A stretch of 22,636 nucleotides of DNA, taken from the NCBI GenBank assembly GCA_046758465.1, contig JBHIAG010000025.1:1-22636 (forward strand), read 5' to 3'. This stretch comes from JBHIAG01 sp046758465. Its GTDB lineage: Bacteria > Acidobacteriota > Terriglobia > Acidiferrales > 2-02-FULL-67-57. Each line of letters starts with the position of its first letter. Position 1 is the stretch's first letter. The notes beneath the pieces were generated by a model. That model did not search any database. It was not told the origin of the DNA and saw only the letters and a list, made by a program, of their open reading frames with translations. Made by a program: the position numbers and the translations under genes. Of the stretch, positions 1-11,941 are shown piece by piece.

Positions 1-134
1 ACGTGCGCGCTACCACCGTCGTCGTCATCATCGCCGTCTTCTTTTTCGGTTTCGACCTGGGCATCGCCCTCGACTTGCCTTTCGGCAAGGCGATGAAATG
101 GCTGTTCGAACTGGGCGAAAGTTTGGTGGGGTAA
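1..134 (+). CDS. secE: SecE preprotein translocase subunit, 3' end only
   Basis: The reading frame beginning at base 3 is open from the window edge to TAA at 132-134 and encodes the last 43 residues of a protein whose start lies outside the window. It opens with VRATTVVVIIAVFFFGFDLG, the typical SecE transmembrane helix preceded by the conserved V-R-x-T-T motif, and ends in a short amphipathic tail. SecE is the small clamp-like subunit of the SecYEG channel in the inner membrane. Its stop codon shares one base with the nusG start (TAATG), so the two are probably translationally coupled. The secE-nusG-rplKAJL-rpoBC order is standard in bacteria and supports the call despite the truncation. Confidence 0.9.
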   Translation, partial: VRATTVVVIIAVFFFGFDLGIALDLPFGKAMKWLFELGESLVG

Positions 135-679
135 TGGCACAGGCAACCCAACAGAAACAGTGGTACATCATCCACACCTACTCCGGCTTTGAGCGCAAGG
201 TCGCCGAGAGCCTCCGCAGCCGCATCGCCGCCTTCGGCCTCGAGGACAAAATCGGCACCATCAAGATCCCGACCGAGCCCGTCATCGAGATGAAGGGCGG
301 GAAAAAAGTGACCAGCGAACGCATGTTCTATCCCGGTTACGTGCTCGTCGAAATGGAGATGGACGAACACACCTGGCACGTCGTCCGCTCCACCCCGCGC
401 GTCACCGGCTTCGTGGGCACGGGCTCCACCGCTACCCCCCTCAGCCAGGAGGAGGTCGACCAGATCCTGCACCGCGTCGAAGTCTCCGCCGAGCGGCCCA
501 GACCCAAGCTCAGCTTCGAGCACAGCGAGCAGGTCAAGATTATGGACGGGGCTTTCAAAGGCTTTACCGGCGTCGTCGAAGACATCAACCCCGACCGTAA
601 CACCCTGAAAGTCATGGTCACGATTTTCGGGCGACAAACGCCCGTCGAACTCGATTTCCTGCAGGTGGAGAAGCTCTAG
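134..679 (+). CDS. nusG: Transcription termination/antitermination factor NusG
   Basis: The 181-residue product begins MAQATQQKQWYIIHTYSGFE. It has an N-terminal NGN domain (WYIIHTYSGFERKV about residues 10-23, FYPGYVLVEME in the middle) and a C-terminal KOW domain (VKIMDGAFKGFTGVVEDI). NusG binds the RNA polymerase clamp, suppresses pausing, and through KOW contacts Rho or ribosomal protein S10. I chose the ATG at 134, which overlaps the secE stop, although the frame is open back to an ATG at 98. That extension lies wholly inside secE and reads MAVRTGRKFGGV, unlike NusG N-termini. Length matches the family (about 180). rplK follows after 10 bases. Confidence 0.96.
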   Translation: MAQATQQKQWYIIHTYSGFERKVAESLRSRIAAFGLEDKIGTIKIPTEPVIEMKGGKKVTSERMFYPGYVLVEMEMDEHTWHVVRSTPRVTGFVGTGSTATPLSQEEVDQILHRVEVSAERPRPKLSFEHSEQVKIMDGAFKGFTGVVEDINPDRNTLKVMVTIFGRQTPVELDFLQVEKL

Positions 680-689
680 AGCGTCGAAC

Positions 690-1142
690 ATGGCGGCCCC
701 GATTCGAAAAGGTAAGAAAGTCGTTGCCCAGGTGAAGTTGCAGATTCCCGCTGGCAAGGCCACGCCGGCCCCGCCCGTGGGGCCCGCGCTCGGCCAGCAC
801 GGCGTCAACATCATGGAATTCTGCAAACAGTTCAACGCCAAGACCCAGGGCAAGGACCAAGAGGGCTTGATCATCCCGGTAGTGGTGACCGTCTTCCAGG
901 ACCGTTCTTTCACCTTTATCACCAAGACGCCCCCCGCCGCGGTGCTGCTGAAGCGCGCTGCCAGCATCGCCAAGGGGTCGGGCGAGCCCAACAAAAACAA
1001 AGTCGGTACGGTGAGTGAAAAACAGGTGGAGGAAATCGCGCGCGTCAAAATGCCGGATTTGAACACAACTGATTTGGCGTCGGCCATCCGCAACGTCAAA
1101 GGCACTGCGCGCTCGATGGGGCTCGACGTCATTTCAGGCTAG
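690..1142 (+). CDS. rplK: 50S ribosomal protein L11
   Basis: The 150-residue product contains the L11 hallmark KLQIPAGKATPAPPVGPALG (from about residue 17), which forms the proline-rich N-terminal domain. The C-terminal RNA-binding half includes KNKVGTVSEKQVEEIARVK and a terminal NVKGTARSMGLDV. L11 binds 23S rRNA in the GTPase-associated centre and is needed for factor-dependent steps and RelA activation. The N-terminus, MAAPIRKGKKVV, is about eight residues longer than the usual MAKKVV form. The only plausible start is the ATG at 690, 10 bases after the nusG stop. It belongs to the nusG-rplKA-rplJL-rpoBC operon. Confidence 0.97.
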   Translation: MAAPIRKGKKVVAQVKLQIPAGKATPAPPVGPALGQHGVNIMEFCKQFNAKTQGKDQEGLIIPVVVTVFQDRSFTFITKTPPAAVLLKRAASIAKGSGEPNKNKVGTVSEKQVEEIARVKMPDLNTTDLASAIRNVKGTARSMGLDVISG

Positions 1143-1154
1143 CGAGGAATACAC

Positions 1155-1865
1155 GTGGCCACGGCAGTCGCCCGCGCGGGCAAAAATATGCGCAAGGCGC
1201 ATGAGGCGGTCGAAAAGCGTCCCTACTCTCTGGAGGAGGCCGTGGCGTTGCTCGCGCGCGTCAAGTTCGCCAAGTTCAACGAGACGGTGGAGTTGGCCCT
1301 CAACCTAGGCGTCAACCCCAAACACGCCGACCAGATGGTGCGCGGCACAGTGGTGTTGCCGCATGGCCTGGGCAAATCGCGCCGCGTGCTCGTCATCGCC
1401 GGCGGCGAAAAGCTGAAAGAAGCCGAGGCAGCCGGGGCCGACTTCGCCGGCGGTGAGGAGTTGGTCAAAAAGATTCAAGAAGGCTGGCTGGACTTCGACG
1501 CCGTCATCGCTACCCCCGACATGATGAAGTTGGTGGGCAGGCTCGGCCGGGTGCTCGGCCCGCGCGGCCTGATGCCCAACCCCAAGGCGGGGACGGTAAC
1601 CTTTGACGTGCCCAAAGCTATCCAGGAAACCAAAACGGGTAAAGTGGAGTTCCGCGTCGATAAGAGCGGAATCATCCACGCCCCGATCGGCAAGATCTCG
1701 TTCGAGCCAGCCAAGCTGATTGAAAACGCCCGTGCCCTCGTTGGGGCGGTACTGCGGGCTAAGCCCCCCGCCGCCAAGGGCCGCTACATCAAAAAAATTA
1801 CCCTGAGCTCGACCATGGGCCCCGGCATCGTCCTCGATCCGGCCTCGGTCGAAGCCACCACATAA
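1155..1865 (+). CDS. rplA: 50S ribosomal protein L1
   Basis: The 236-residue product carries the L1 signature around GRLGRVLGPRGLMPNPKAGT and the conserved VEFRVDKSGIIHAPIGK segment. L1 binds helices 76-78 of 23S rRNA, forms the mobile L1 stalk that escorts deacylated tRNA from the E site, and in many bacteria represses its own operon. Start: GTG at 1155 has a GAGGA ribosome-binding site at 1144-1148, six bases upstream. An ATG at 1188 is possible, but then the spacing to a Shine-Dalgarno is poor. The gene lies 12 bases after rplK, consistent with co-transcription and coupled translation of L11 and L1. Confidence 0.96.
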   Translation: MATAVARAGKNMRKAHEAVEKRPYSLEEAVALLARVKFAKFNETVELALNLGVNPKHADQMVRGTVVLPHGLGKSRRVLVIAGGEKLKEAEAAGADFAGGEELVKKIQEGWLDFDAVIATPDMMKLVGRLGRVLGPRGLMPNPKAGTVTFDVPKAIQETKTGKVEFRVDKSGIIHAPIGKISFEPAKLIENARALVGAVLRAKPPAAKGRYIKKITLSSTMGPGIVLDPASVEATT

Positions 1866-1896
1866 GGCAGGGAAACCGCTACGCCCGGAGGCACCT

Positions 1897-2454
1897 GTGG
1901 CCAAGAAGCGGAGCCAGAAGGAGGAAGCGATCAAGCAGCTACACGGCGAACTGCTCGGCCTGACCTCACTGGTGTTGTCAACGTTCACGCAACTCAGCGT
2001 CGAGCAGGAAACCGATCTGCGCCGCCAGGTGCAGGCCACCGGAGGCAAGTATCGTGTGGTGAAGAATACGCTGGCTGCACGCGCGGCGCGCGGTACGCCA
2101 GCCGAGCCGCTGCTCACTGGGCTCACGGGCGTCAACTCCATCGCCTATACCGCGGGCGATCCCGTGGCCTTGGCCAAGGCGTTAGCGAAATACGCGAAGG
2201 ACAACCCTACCTTCACCTTCCGCGCCGGCTTGGTCGAAGGTCGTGTCCTCTCGCTCGACCAGATCCACGCCCTGGCCGCCTTGCCCACCCGGCATGAACT
2301 GTTTTCGCGGCTGCTGTTTCTCTTGCAGGCATCCGCGCAGCGGCTGGCGACCGCCGCCGGGGGCGTCGCGCGCAACCTCGCCGGCGTGCTCAAGCAAGCA
2401 CACGAGGAGAAAAAGTTTTCTGAAGTCGCCTCCCCGGCAGCGGGGGCACGCTGA
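1897..2454 (+). CDS. rplJ: 50S ribosomal protein L10
   Basis: The 185-residue product matches L10. The N-terminal rRNA-binding domain includes YRVVKNTLAARAARGTP (about residues 52-68) and GVNSIAYTAGDPVALAKAL. A C-terminal helix anchors L7/L12 dimers. L10 is the base of the ribosomal stalk that recruits translation factors. The start is GTG at 1897 behind GGAGG at 1887-1891. Only 31 bases separate it from rplA, so the long structured leader in which E. coli L10 represses translation is not obvious here. The C-terminus is somewhat extended and ends in a low-complexity ASPAAGAR tail. rplL follows after 31 bases. Confidence 0.95.
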   Translation: MAKKRSQKEEAIKQLHGELLGLTSLVLSTFTQLSVEQETDLRRQVQATGGKYRVVKNTLAARAARGTPAEPLLTGLTGVNSIAYTAGDPVALAKALAKYAKDNPTFTFRAGLVEGRVLSLDQIHALAALPTRHELFSRLLFLLQASAQRLATAAGGVARNLAGVLKQAHEEKKFSEVASPAAGAR

Positions 2455-2485
2455 ACGATTCTTTAACAGGAGGAACACAACCCCA

Positions 2486-2920
2486 ATGGCAGAGAAAGCA
2501 GAAAAAGTTGAAGCCCAGAAGGCGGAAAAGCCCTCGCGGGGCGGTGACAAGCTGGACGCGCTGGTCGAGCAGATCAAAGGGCTGACGCTGATGGAAGCCG
2601 CTGAGCTCGTCAAGCGCCTGGAAGAGGTCCTAGGCGTCTCGGCGGCGGTCCCCCTGATGGCGGCCGCAGGCGCACCCGGTGCCCCTGGCGCGCCAGCCGC
2701 GGAAGAGAAGACCGAGTTCACCGTCGTTCTTAAGGAAGTCGGTGCGAACAAAATCAATGTCATCAAAGCGGTGCGCGAAGTCACCAGCCTGGGCCTGAAG
2801 GAGGCCAAAGACCTCGTCGATGCCGCCCCCAAGACCGTTAAAGAGGGCATCACGAAGGAAGAGGCCGATGCCATCAAGAAGAAGTTCGAGACAGCGGGTG
2901 CGAAAGTTGAAGTCCAGTAA
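2486..2920 (+). CDS. rplL: 50S ribosomal protein L7/L12
   Basis: The 144-residue product has three parts: an N-terminal L10-binding/dimerisation domain (LDALVEQIKGLTLMEAAELV), an Ala-Gly-Pro hinge (GAPGAPGAPAAEEK), and the factor-binding C-terminal domain (EFTVVLKEVGANKINVIKAV, then GLKEAKDLVDAAPKTVKEGI). It forms the flexible multi-copy stalk arm. At 144 residues it is about 20 longer than usual, because of a charged Lys/Glu/Ala-rich N-terminal extension before the first helix. The ATG at 2486 is preceded by AGGAGGA at 2468-2474 with 11-base spacing. The frame is open much further upstream (to 2243), but that part is a shadow of rplJ. Confidence 0.96.
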   Translation: MAEKAEKVEAQKAEKPSRGGDKLDALVEQIKGLTLMEAAELVKRLEEVLGVSAAVPLMAAAGAPGAPGAPAAEEKTEFTVVLKEVGANKINVIKAVREVTSLGLKEAKDLVDAAPKTVKEGITKEEADAIKKKFETAGAKVEVQ

Positions 2921-2973
2921 ACCACAGGCGTCGAGCTCGCTCGACACCACGCCGGAGGATGCGAGGGAGTCCT

Positions 2974-5900
2974 ATGAGTAATCGTCGGTCTGCCACCAAC
3001 GGGCAGGAGCGCCTGCGGGTGGATTTCTCCAAAATTGCCACCACCATCCAGATTCCCAACCTGATCGAGGTGCAGCGGAAGTCCTACGACCGGTTCCTGC
3101 AAATGGACCGCCTGCCGGCGGAGCGGGAAGACATGGGCCTGCAGAGCGTTTTCGCCTCGGTCTTCCCCATTCAGGACTTTCGCGGGCTGTCACAGCTCGA
3201 CTTCGTGGACTACTCGATCGGCAACTGGGAATGCAAGTGCGGCAACCTGAAGGGCCTGCACCACCTGCGCACACCCTGCCGGAGCTGCGGCCTGAGTCTG
3301 CGCACCGATCCCAAGCACGTCGGCGACCTCCTCTGCCCTCGCTGCGGCACGCCCAACAAGAACGCCGTGGTGGTCTGCCACAAGTGCGGCGATCCGGTGG
3401 GCCTGCAATTGAAGTACGAGATGGTGGAATGCCAAGAGCGCAGCATGCCCTACGCCGCACCCCTCAAGGTCACTATCCGCCTCACCATTTACGAGAAGGA
3501 CAGCGATACCGGAACCAAGTCGATCCGCGACATCAAGGAGCAGGAGGTCTACTTCGGCGACATCCCCTTGATGACGGAGAACGGCACCTTCATCATTAAC
3601 GGCACCGAACGCGTCATCGTCAGCCAGCTCCATCGCTCCCCCGGCGTCTTCTACGAAACCGCGAACAACCGCACCTATTTCCTCGGCAAGATCATCCCTT
3701 ACCGCGGTTCCTGGGTCGAATTTGAATACGACACCAAGAACATCTTCTACGTCCGCGTCGACCGCAAGCGCAAACTCCTAGGGAGCATCTTTCTGCGTGC
3801 CCTTGGCCTGAAGAACAACGAAGAAATTCTGCGCACCTTCTACCGCGTCGACCGCGTCACCCTTGCCCAGAAGAAACTCTACCGCGACGTGTCGGAGACC
3901 CTGGTCGGCCGCCGGCTGAGCCACGAGCTCCGTCACCCGCGCAGCAATGAGCTGCTGGTGGGAGCGCACAAGCGCATCACGGCAGCCAGCTACAAGGAGA
4001 TCGTGAAGGCCAAGGTCGAGCAGGTGGAAATCAGCGCCGCCGACCTCGAAGGCGCCTCCACGGCGGCCGATGTGGTTAACACCCAGACCGGTGAAGTGCT
4101 GCGCGAGGCCAACAGCCCCCTCACCCCCGACCTGCTTGCTGCCTGCCTCGACGCCGGCATCAGCGAACTCCACGTCTTCTACCCGGAAGAGGATAACGTG
4201 GGTGTGGTGGTCAGCGAGACCTTGAAAAAGGACCCCGTACGGTCGCCCGAGAACGCGCTCATCGAAATCTACCGCAAGCTGCGCCCGGGTGACCCGCCCA
4301 CGCTCGAGACCGCAACCTCGCTCTTCCGCGGGATGTTCTTCGACACGCGCAAGTACGACTTCTCCCGCGTCGGCCGGCTGAAGTTCAATATCAAACTGGG
4401 GCTGAATACCCCCCTGGACAAACGCACGCTCGAGTCGCGCGATTTCATCGAGGCAATCACATACCTGCTCAAGATGCACAAGAACCCCGAGGGCAAGTAC
4501 CAGCGGGACGACATTGACCATCTCGGCAATCGCCGCGTGCGCTCGGTAGGCGAGTTGCTCGAAAACCAGTTCCGCATCGGCCTGGTGCGCATGGAACGGG
4601 CCATGAAGGAAAAGATGTCGGTGTACCAGGAAATCGCCACCGCCATGCCGCACGACCTGGTGAATGCCAAGCCGGTGATGGCTGCCATCCGCGAATTCTT
4701 CGGCAGCTCCCAACTCTCCCAGTTCATGGATGAAACCAATCCGCTGTCGGAAATCACCCACAAGCGCCGCCTGTCGGCCCTCGGCCCCGGCGGACTCAGC
4801 CGCGAACGTGCCGGGTTCGAAGTCCGCGACGTCCACCCCACCCACTACGGCCGCATCTGCCCCATCGAGACCCCGGAAGGGCCCAACATCGGCCTCATCA
4901 GCTCGCTCTCCTGCTACGCGCGCATCAACGAGTTCGGCTTCATCGAAAGCCCCTACCGCAAGGTGCGCAACGGTCGCGTGGTCGACTACGTCACCATCAC
5001 CAACACGGGCGACACCGAGTTCAAAGTGGGCGAACACGTCGAGCGCGAAACGCTGGAAGAAGCCAACGAGAAACTCTCCCCCGGGCGGCGCGCGGAATTC
5101 GACCCCTACTGCTTCTACCTGACCGCCTACGAGGAAGACCGCTACGTGACCGCACAGGCCAACGTACCTCTGGACAGCCGCAGCCGCATCATCCCGGACG
5201 TGGTCACCGCGCGCCTGGGCGGCAAGACCGCCCTCAAGGCCCGTGAGGAGGTCGAGTACATCGACGTTTCCCCCAAGCAACTCGTCAGCGTCGCTGCCAG
5301 CCTCATTCCCTTCCTGGAGCACGACGACGCCAACCGCGCCTTGATGGGCTCGAATATGCAGCGGCAGGCTGTGCCCTTGCTGCGGGCCGAAGCCCCCCTG
5401 ATCGGCACCGGCATGGAGCGCGTAGCCGCCCGCGACTCCGGCGCCGTGGTCATTTGCCGGCGCGATGGTGTGGTCGAAGACGTGGATTCCGAGCGCATCA
5501 TCGTGCGCGCGCTGGGCGACGGCTACGCGGGAACGATGTCGAGCGAAATCCACGCCGACATCTATCAGCTCACCAAGTTCAAGCGCTCCAACCAGAACAC
5601 CTGCATCAGCCAAAAACCTATCGTGCGCAAGGGCGAGCGGGTGCAGAAGGGCCAGGTGCTGGCCGACGGCCCCTGCACCGAACGCGGTGAGCTGGCCCTG
5701 GGGCGCGATATCCTGGTGGCCTTCCTGCCCTGGCGCGGCTACAACTTCGAGGACGCCGTGCTGGTGAGCGAGAAGTTGGTCCGGGAGGATTGTTACACAT
5801 CGGTCCACATTGAAGAGTTCGACCTGGAAGCCCGCGACACCAAGCTCGGCCCCGAGGAAATCACCCGCGACATCCCCAACGTCAGCGAAAGTTTCCTCCG

Positions 5901-7437
5901 CAACCTGGACGACAGCGGTGTCATCCGCATCGGCGCCACTGCCCGCCCGGGCGACATCCTCGTCGGCAAGGTGACCCCCAAGGGCGAAACCCAGCTCAGC
6001 CCGGAGGAGAAATTGCTCCGTGCCATCTTTGGCGAGAAAGCTGGCGATGTTCGCGACGCCTCGCTCTACTGTCCGCCCGGCATCGAGGGTGTGGTGGTGG
6101 ACGTCAAAGTTTTCTCCCGCAAGGGGGTGAACAAGGACGAGCGCGCCAAGCAAATCGAAGCCGCACAGATTACCCGGCTCGAAAACAACTTGCGCGATCA
6201 GATCCGCGTCCTCGAAGACGAGCGCTTGAAGCGGCTCACCGAACTGCTGGGCGGCCAGGAGCTCATCTCCGACCTGCACGACGAGAAAACCAATAAGCGC
6301 CTGCTCACCAAGGGTACCGTGCTCGCCCGGGAGGTGCTCGCCAAAATTTCCACTCGCAACCTCAAGCGAATGAAACTCAAGCAGCGCGACCCGCTGCTGG
6401 GCGAGAAGGTGGACGAAATCGAGGAGATGACCTCGCGCCAGAGCGATGTGCTGCGCAAGATCACCGACGAGAAGATCGCCAAGCTGCGGAAGGGTGACGA
6501 GCTGGCCCCAGGCGTGATCAAGATGGTCAAGGTCTATATCGCGATGAAGCGCAAGCTGTCGGTGGGCGACAAGATGGCGGGACGCCACGGCAACAAGGGC
6601 GTGATTGCCAAGATTGTTCCCGAAGAAGACATGCCCTATCTGCCTGACGGCTCCACGGCGGAAATCGTGCTCAACCCGCTGGGTGTCCCCTCACGCATGA
6701 ATGTCGGCCAAATCTTGGAAACCCACCTGGGCTGGGCGGCCAAAGAGATCGGGCGCAGACTCGGGCACATGCTGGCCGAGGAGACGCGGGCGGAAGCGGT
6801 GCGGAAATACCTCCGTGAGGTCTTCCGCGGCACGGTACTGGCCGACCGCCTCCAAGAGGCCCTCGAAGAGACGAGTGACCAGGCGGTGCTGGCGCTGGCC
6901 GAAGACTGGTCGCACGGCCTCCCGTTCGCCTCGCCGGTCTTCGACGGGGCGCGCGAGGCGGAGATCAAGCACCTGCTGCAAGTCGCCGGCTTGCCCGAGT
7001 CGGGCAAGACCCGGCTCTACGACGGCATGACCGGCGAGCCCTTCGCCCAGTCGGTCACCGTGGGCTACATCTACATGATGAAACTCTCGCACCTGGTTGA
7101 CGACAAAATCCACGCGCGCTCCATCGGCCCCTACTCGCTCATCACCCAGCAGCCCCTGGGCGGCAAGGCACAGTTTGGCGGCCAGCGCTTTGGGGAAATG
7201 GAGGTGTGGGCGCTGGAGGCCTATGGCGCCGCCCACACCCTCCAGGAGTTGCTGACGGCGAAGTCCGACGACGTCTACGGCCGCGCCAAGATTTACGAGG
7301 CCATCGTGAAAGGTGAGGCGGCCATCGAACCAGGGGTGCCGGAATCCTTCAATGTCTTGATCCGCGAGTTGCAGTCGCTCTGCCTCGACATCGAGCTGAT
7401 GAAACACCAGAAGCAAGCTGAGAAGGTGGAAGCGTGA
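2974..7437 (+). CDS. rpoB: DNA-directed RNA polymerase subunit beta, with zinc-ribbon-like insertion
   Basis: The 1487-residue RNA polymerase beta subunit forms, with beta', the catalytic cleft. Landmarks are the rifampicin-pocket segment FFGSSQLSQFMDETNPLSEI (from residue 575), the ALGPGGLSRERAGFEVRDVH block, AFLPWRGYNFEDAVLVSEKL, the active-site GDKMAGRHGNKGVIAKI, and the C-terminal clamp motif SIGPYSLITQQPLGGKAQFG. Pocket residues Q583, D586, H596 and S601 are of the rifampicin-sensitive type (E. coli Q513, D516, H526, S531). A Cys-rich insertion spans about residues 86-144 with cysteines at 87, 89, 102, 105, 121, 124, 135 and 138, absent from E. coli beta. Start: ATG at 2974 follows GAGGGAG (2963-2969). 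The in-frame ATG at 2959 directly abuts GGAGG with no spacing, so it is less likely. Confidence 0.98.
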   Translation: MSNRRSATNGQERLRVDFSKIATTIQIPNLIEVQRKSYDRFLQMDRLPAEREDMGLQSVFASVFPIQDFRGLSQLDFVDYSIGNWECKCGNLKGLHHLRTPCRSCGLSLRTDPKHVGDLLCPRCGTPNKNAVVVCHKCGDPVGLQLKYEMVECQERSMPYAAPLKVTIRLTIYEKDSDTGTKSIRDIKEQEVYFGDIPLMTENGTFIINGTERVIVSQLHRSPGVFYETANNRTYFLGKIIPYRGSWVEFEYDTKNIFYVRVDRKRKLLGSIFLRALGLKNNEEILRTFYRVDRVTLAQKKLYRDVSETLVGRRLSHELRHPRSNELLVGAHKRITAASYKEIVKAKVEQVEISAADLEGASTAADVVNTQTGEVLREANSPLTPDLLAACLDAGISELHVFYPEEDNVGVVVSETLKKDPVRSPENALIEIYRKLRPGDPPTLETATSLFRGMFFDTRKYDFSRVGRLKFNIKLGLNTPLDKRTLESRDFIEAITYLLKMHKNPEGKYQRDDIDHLGNRRVRSVGELLENQFRIGLVRMERAMKEKMSVYQEIATAMPHDLVNAKPVMAAIREFFGSSQLSQFMDETNPLSEITHKRRLSALGPGGLSRERAGFEVRDVHPTHYGRICPIETPEGPNIGLISSLSCYARINEFGFIESPYRKVRNGRVVDYVTITNTGDTEFKVGEHVERETLEEANEKLSPGRRAEFDPYCFYLTAYEEDRYVTAQANVPLDSRSRIIPDVVTARLGGKTALKAREEVEYIDVSPKQLVSVAASLIPFLEHDDANRALMGSNMQRQAVPLLRAEAPLIGTGMERVAARDSGAVVICRRDGVVEDVDSERIIVRALGDGYAGTMSSEIHADIYQLTKFKRSNQNTCISQKPIVRKGERVQKGQVLADGPCTERGELALGRDILVAFLPWRGYNFEDAVLVSEKLVREDCYTSVHIEEFDLEARDTKLGPEEITRDIPNVSESFLRNLDDSGVIRIGATARPGDILVGKVTPKGETQLSPEEKLLRAIFGEKAGDVRDASLYCPPGIEGVVVDVKVFSRKGVNKDERAKQIEAAQITRLENNLRDQIRVLEDERLKRLTELLGGQELISDLHDEKTNKRLLTKGTVLAREVLAKISTRNLKRMKLKQRDPLLGEKVDEIEEMTSRQSDVLRKITDEKIAKLRKGDELAPGVIKMVKVYIAMKRKLSVGDKMAGRHGNKGVIAKIVPEEDMPYLPDGSTAEIVLNPLGVPSRMNVGQILETHLGWAAKEIGRRLGHMLAEETRAEAVRKYLREVFRGTVLADRLQEALEETSDQAVLALAEDWSHGLPFASPVFDGAREAEIKHLLQVAGLPESGKTRLYDGMTGEPFAQSVTVGYIYMMKLSHLVDDKIHARSIGPYSLITQQPLGGKAQFGGQRFGEMEVWALEAYGAAHTLQELLTAKSDDVYGRAKIYEAIVKGEAAIEPGVPESFNVLIRELQSLCLDIELMKHQKQAEKVEA

Positions 7438-7482
7438 AGGAGCTGAGACAGGGAGTTTCGGACGAGAGAATTTTCGCTCTAC

Positions 7483-7506
7483 CCCGGATCCCCGGGATAA
7501 GGAGGT
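7483..7506 (+). promoter_or_regulatory. rpoC translation initiation region with nine-base anti-SD match
   Basis: The rpoB-rpoC gap is 74 bases. TAAGGAGGT at 7498-7506 is complementary to all nine bases of the usual 16S rRNA 3' end, the strongest Shine-Dalgarno in the window. Just upstream is a small hairpin, CCCGG (7483-7487), four-base loop, CCGGG (7492-7496). Two consecutive GTG codons follow at 7509 and 7512. Spacing from the GGAGG core is 3 and 6 bases, so 7512 is the better start. An independent, very strong ribosome-binding site would compensate for the gap and keep beta' synthesis matched to beta. That role is inferred. Confidence 0.7.
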
Positions 7507-7511
7507 AAGTG

Positions 7512-11705
<4,194 letters not shown>

Positions 11706-11724
11706 AGTTCGGTTTGTACGGACT

Positions 11725-11762
11725 GGTTGTCCAACAACCGCGTACCCCGAATCCATTCGGGG
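11725..11762 (+). repeat. Two tandem hairpins preceding the rpoC terminator
   Basis: Between the rpoC stop and the terminator are two compact inverted repeats. The first is GGTTGT (11725-11730), CCA loop, ACAACC (11734-11739). The second is CCCCGAA (11745-11751), TCCA loop, TTCGGGG (11756-11762). Neither has a U-tract of its own. They may stabilise the 3' end of the long operon mRNA against exonucleases or act with the terminator that follows. The pairings are seen directly; the role is inferred. Confidence 0.6.
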
Positions 11763-11763
11763 G

Positions 11764-11804
11764 AACCGGCATCCCGGTGCCCACTGGGATGCCGGTTTTA
11801 TTTT
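11764..11804 (+). terminator. Intrinsic terminator of the secE-rpoC operon
   Basis: A perfect 12-bp stem, AACCGGCATCCC (11764-11775) with GGGATGCCGGTT (11786-11797), closes a ten-base loop and runs straight into TTATTTT (11798-11804). This is a textbook Rho-independent terminator for + strand transcription, 58 bases after the rpoC stop. On the minus strand the stem is followed by C residues rather than T, so it would not terminate the convergent gene at 11942-12331. Confidence 0.93.
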
Positions 11805-11941
11805 CCCCACCCAGCACAGCCAGGCAGGAGGGCAAAAGCCGGCGGCTGGGGCTCGAGCCCGTCGGGCGAACGGGGTTGCGCGCGCGTAGATGATCTCAGA
11901 GCCTTTGGCTGTCCAGAGGTGGGCGTAGGTGGGCTCGTTGC

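Noticed and set aside
98..133. Upstream extension of nusG to the ATG at 98
   Set aside because: The extra 12 codons overlap the secE 3' end and do not resemble NusG. The TAATG overlap at 132-136 gives a standard coupled start.
4696..4782. Possible rifampicin-resistance substitutions in RpoB
   Set aside because: Residues equivalent to E. coli Q513, D516, H526 and S531 are all of the sensitive type.
3778..6588. 936-codon open frame on the minus strand opposite rpoB
   Set aside because: It lies wholly antisense to the conserved rpoB frame and reflects high GC and codon bias. Its product is a low-complexity Ala/Val/Leu/His/Asp pattern with no recognisable domain.
7486..7496. GGATCCCCGGG resembling a cloning-vector polylinker before rpoC
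   Set aside because: Only 11 bases match, followed by a natural strong ribosome-binding site and uninterrupted operon structure. It is best seen as coincidence in GC-rich sequence.
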